From NCBI GenBank assembly GCA_002690755.1, contig NZFT01000021.1, positions 16,446 to 23,147 of the forward strand: a stretch of DNA of 6,702 nt, read 5' to 3'. Position 1 is the stretch's first letter. Every line of letters starts with the position of its first letter. A program made the position numbers and the translations under genes. The stretch comes from Phycisphaerae bacterium (GTDB taxonomy: Bacteria; Planctomycetota; Phycisphaerae; Phycisphaerales; SM1A02). Shown here one piece after another: positions 6,308 to 6,702 of this stretch. Under the pieces are notes generated by a model. That model was not told where the DNA came from, ran no database searches, and saw nothing but the letters and a program-made list of their open reading frames with translations.

Positions 6308-6702
6308 ATGTCGGCAGCAATCATGGGACGCAAGGTGGGCATGACCCGCTGGTTCCTCGAAGACGGAACGAACATTCCGGTCACGATCATCGACGCCGGT
6401 CCGTGCGTGGTCACGCAGGTCAAGACCGTCGAGACCGACGGTTACGCCGCGGTCCAGTTCGGCTTCGAGGACGCCAACGTCCGCCGCACCGCGATGTCGG
6501 GCATGGGCCACGACGCCAAGGCCGGCGCCACCCCGAAGCGGGTGCACCGCGAGTTCCGTTGCGAGAGCGACGATGAAGCCGCCGCCTTCGAAGCCGGCCA
6601 GACGCTCGACGTCTCGGTCTTCGAAGGCGTCAAGTACGTCGACGTCGTCGGAACCAGCAAGGGCAAGGGTTTCCAGGGAACGATGAAGCGGCACAACTTC
6701 CG
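6308..6702 (+). CDS. rplC: 50S ribosomal protein L3, 5' part
   Basis: The first 131 codons of L3 are present and the gene runs off the right edge without a stop. L3 is an early-assembling 23S rRNA-binding protein near the peptidyl transferase centre. The N-terminus [16 protein letters not shown] carries the family's GRKVGMT block, followed by the beta-strand segment [18 protein letters not shown]. The family signature [17 protein letters not shown] lies at residues about 114-130, just before the edge. Residues about 60-100, rich in Ala, Glu and Asp ([13 protein letters not shown]), correspond to the variable region. The start at 6308 has a good SD. It follows rpsJ on the same strand, as in the conserved S10 operon order, so rplD and rplW should follow outside the window. 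Confidence 0.97.
   Translation, partial: MSAAIMGRKVGMTRWFLEDGTNIPVTIIDAGPCVVTQVKTVETDGYAAVQFGFEDANVRRTAMSGMGHDAKAGATPKRVHREFRCESDDEAAAFEAGQTLDVSVFEGVKYVDVVGTSKGKGFQGTMKRHNF

Noticed and set aside
6323..6702. Second in-frame ATG as the rplC start
   Set aside because: The ATG at 6308 has GGAG at the right distance and gives the usual few residues before GRKVGM.

Overview
This is a GC-rich bacterial chromosomal window with dense, ordinary protein-coding genes and no mobile elements, CRISPR arrays, tRNA or rRNA genes that I can see. The gene set, the D/R-rich proteins, the weak Shine-Dalgarno (SD) signals and the presence of a GHQ/HPG protein that I associate with planctomycetes suggest a member of the Planctomycetota, perhaps a Phycisphaerae-like lineage. 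That placement is an inference from style and family recollection, not a search result.

The left part (1-1621, + strand) holds the 3' end of an NAD(P)H-hydrate dehydratase gene (nnrD). Its stop codon overlaps the likely GTG start of a YhaM-type OB-fold/HD-domain 3'-5' exoribonuclease. The middle part (1644-5547, - strand) holds three genes in one direction. In transcription order they are an exported protein of unknown function (5547-3940), a family 2 glycosyltransferase of the dolichol-phosphate-mannose-synthase type (3882-3121), and a conserved protein with a BshC-like motif order (2990-1644). Gaps of 57 and 130 bases separate them, so they may form one loose operon. The last one ends 22 bases from the YhaM gene, tail to tail.

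The right part (5548-6702) is the start of the S10 ribosomal protein operon, read on the + strand: rpsJ (S10) and then the first 131 codons of rplC (L3), cut by the window edge. A 324-base divergent region separates rpsJ from the exported-protein gene. It carries a good sigma-70-like promoter for rpsJ whose -35 box overlaps that of a candidate promoter for the opposite strand. It then carries a leader of about 170 nt with two perfect inverted repeats and one weaker one, ending in two overlapping mini-ORFs that lead into the rpsJ start.

The most interesting parts are the untranslated ones: the structured S10 leader, the unusually long 127-base spacer between rpsJ and rplC, and the shared -35 region. 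Among proteins, the BshC-like protein and the exported protein are the least understood. I did not find a defence system or an evidently new multi-gene system.
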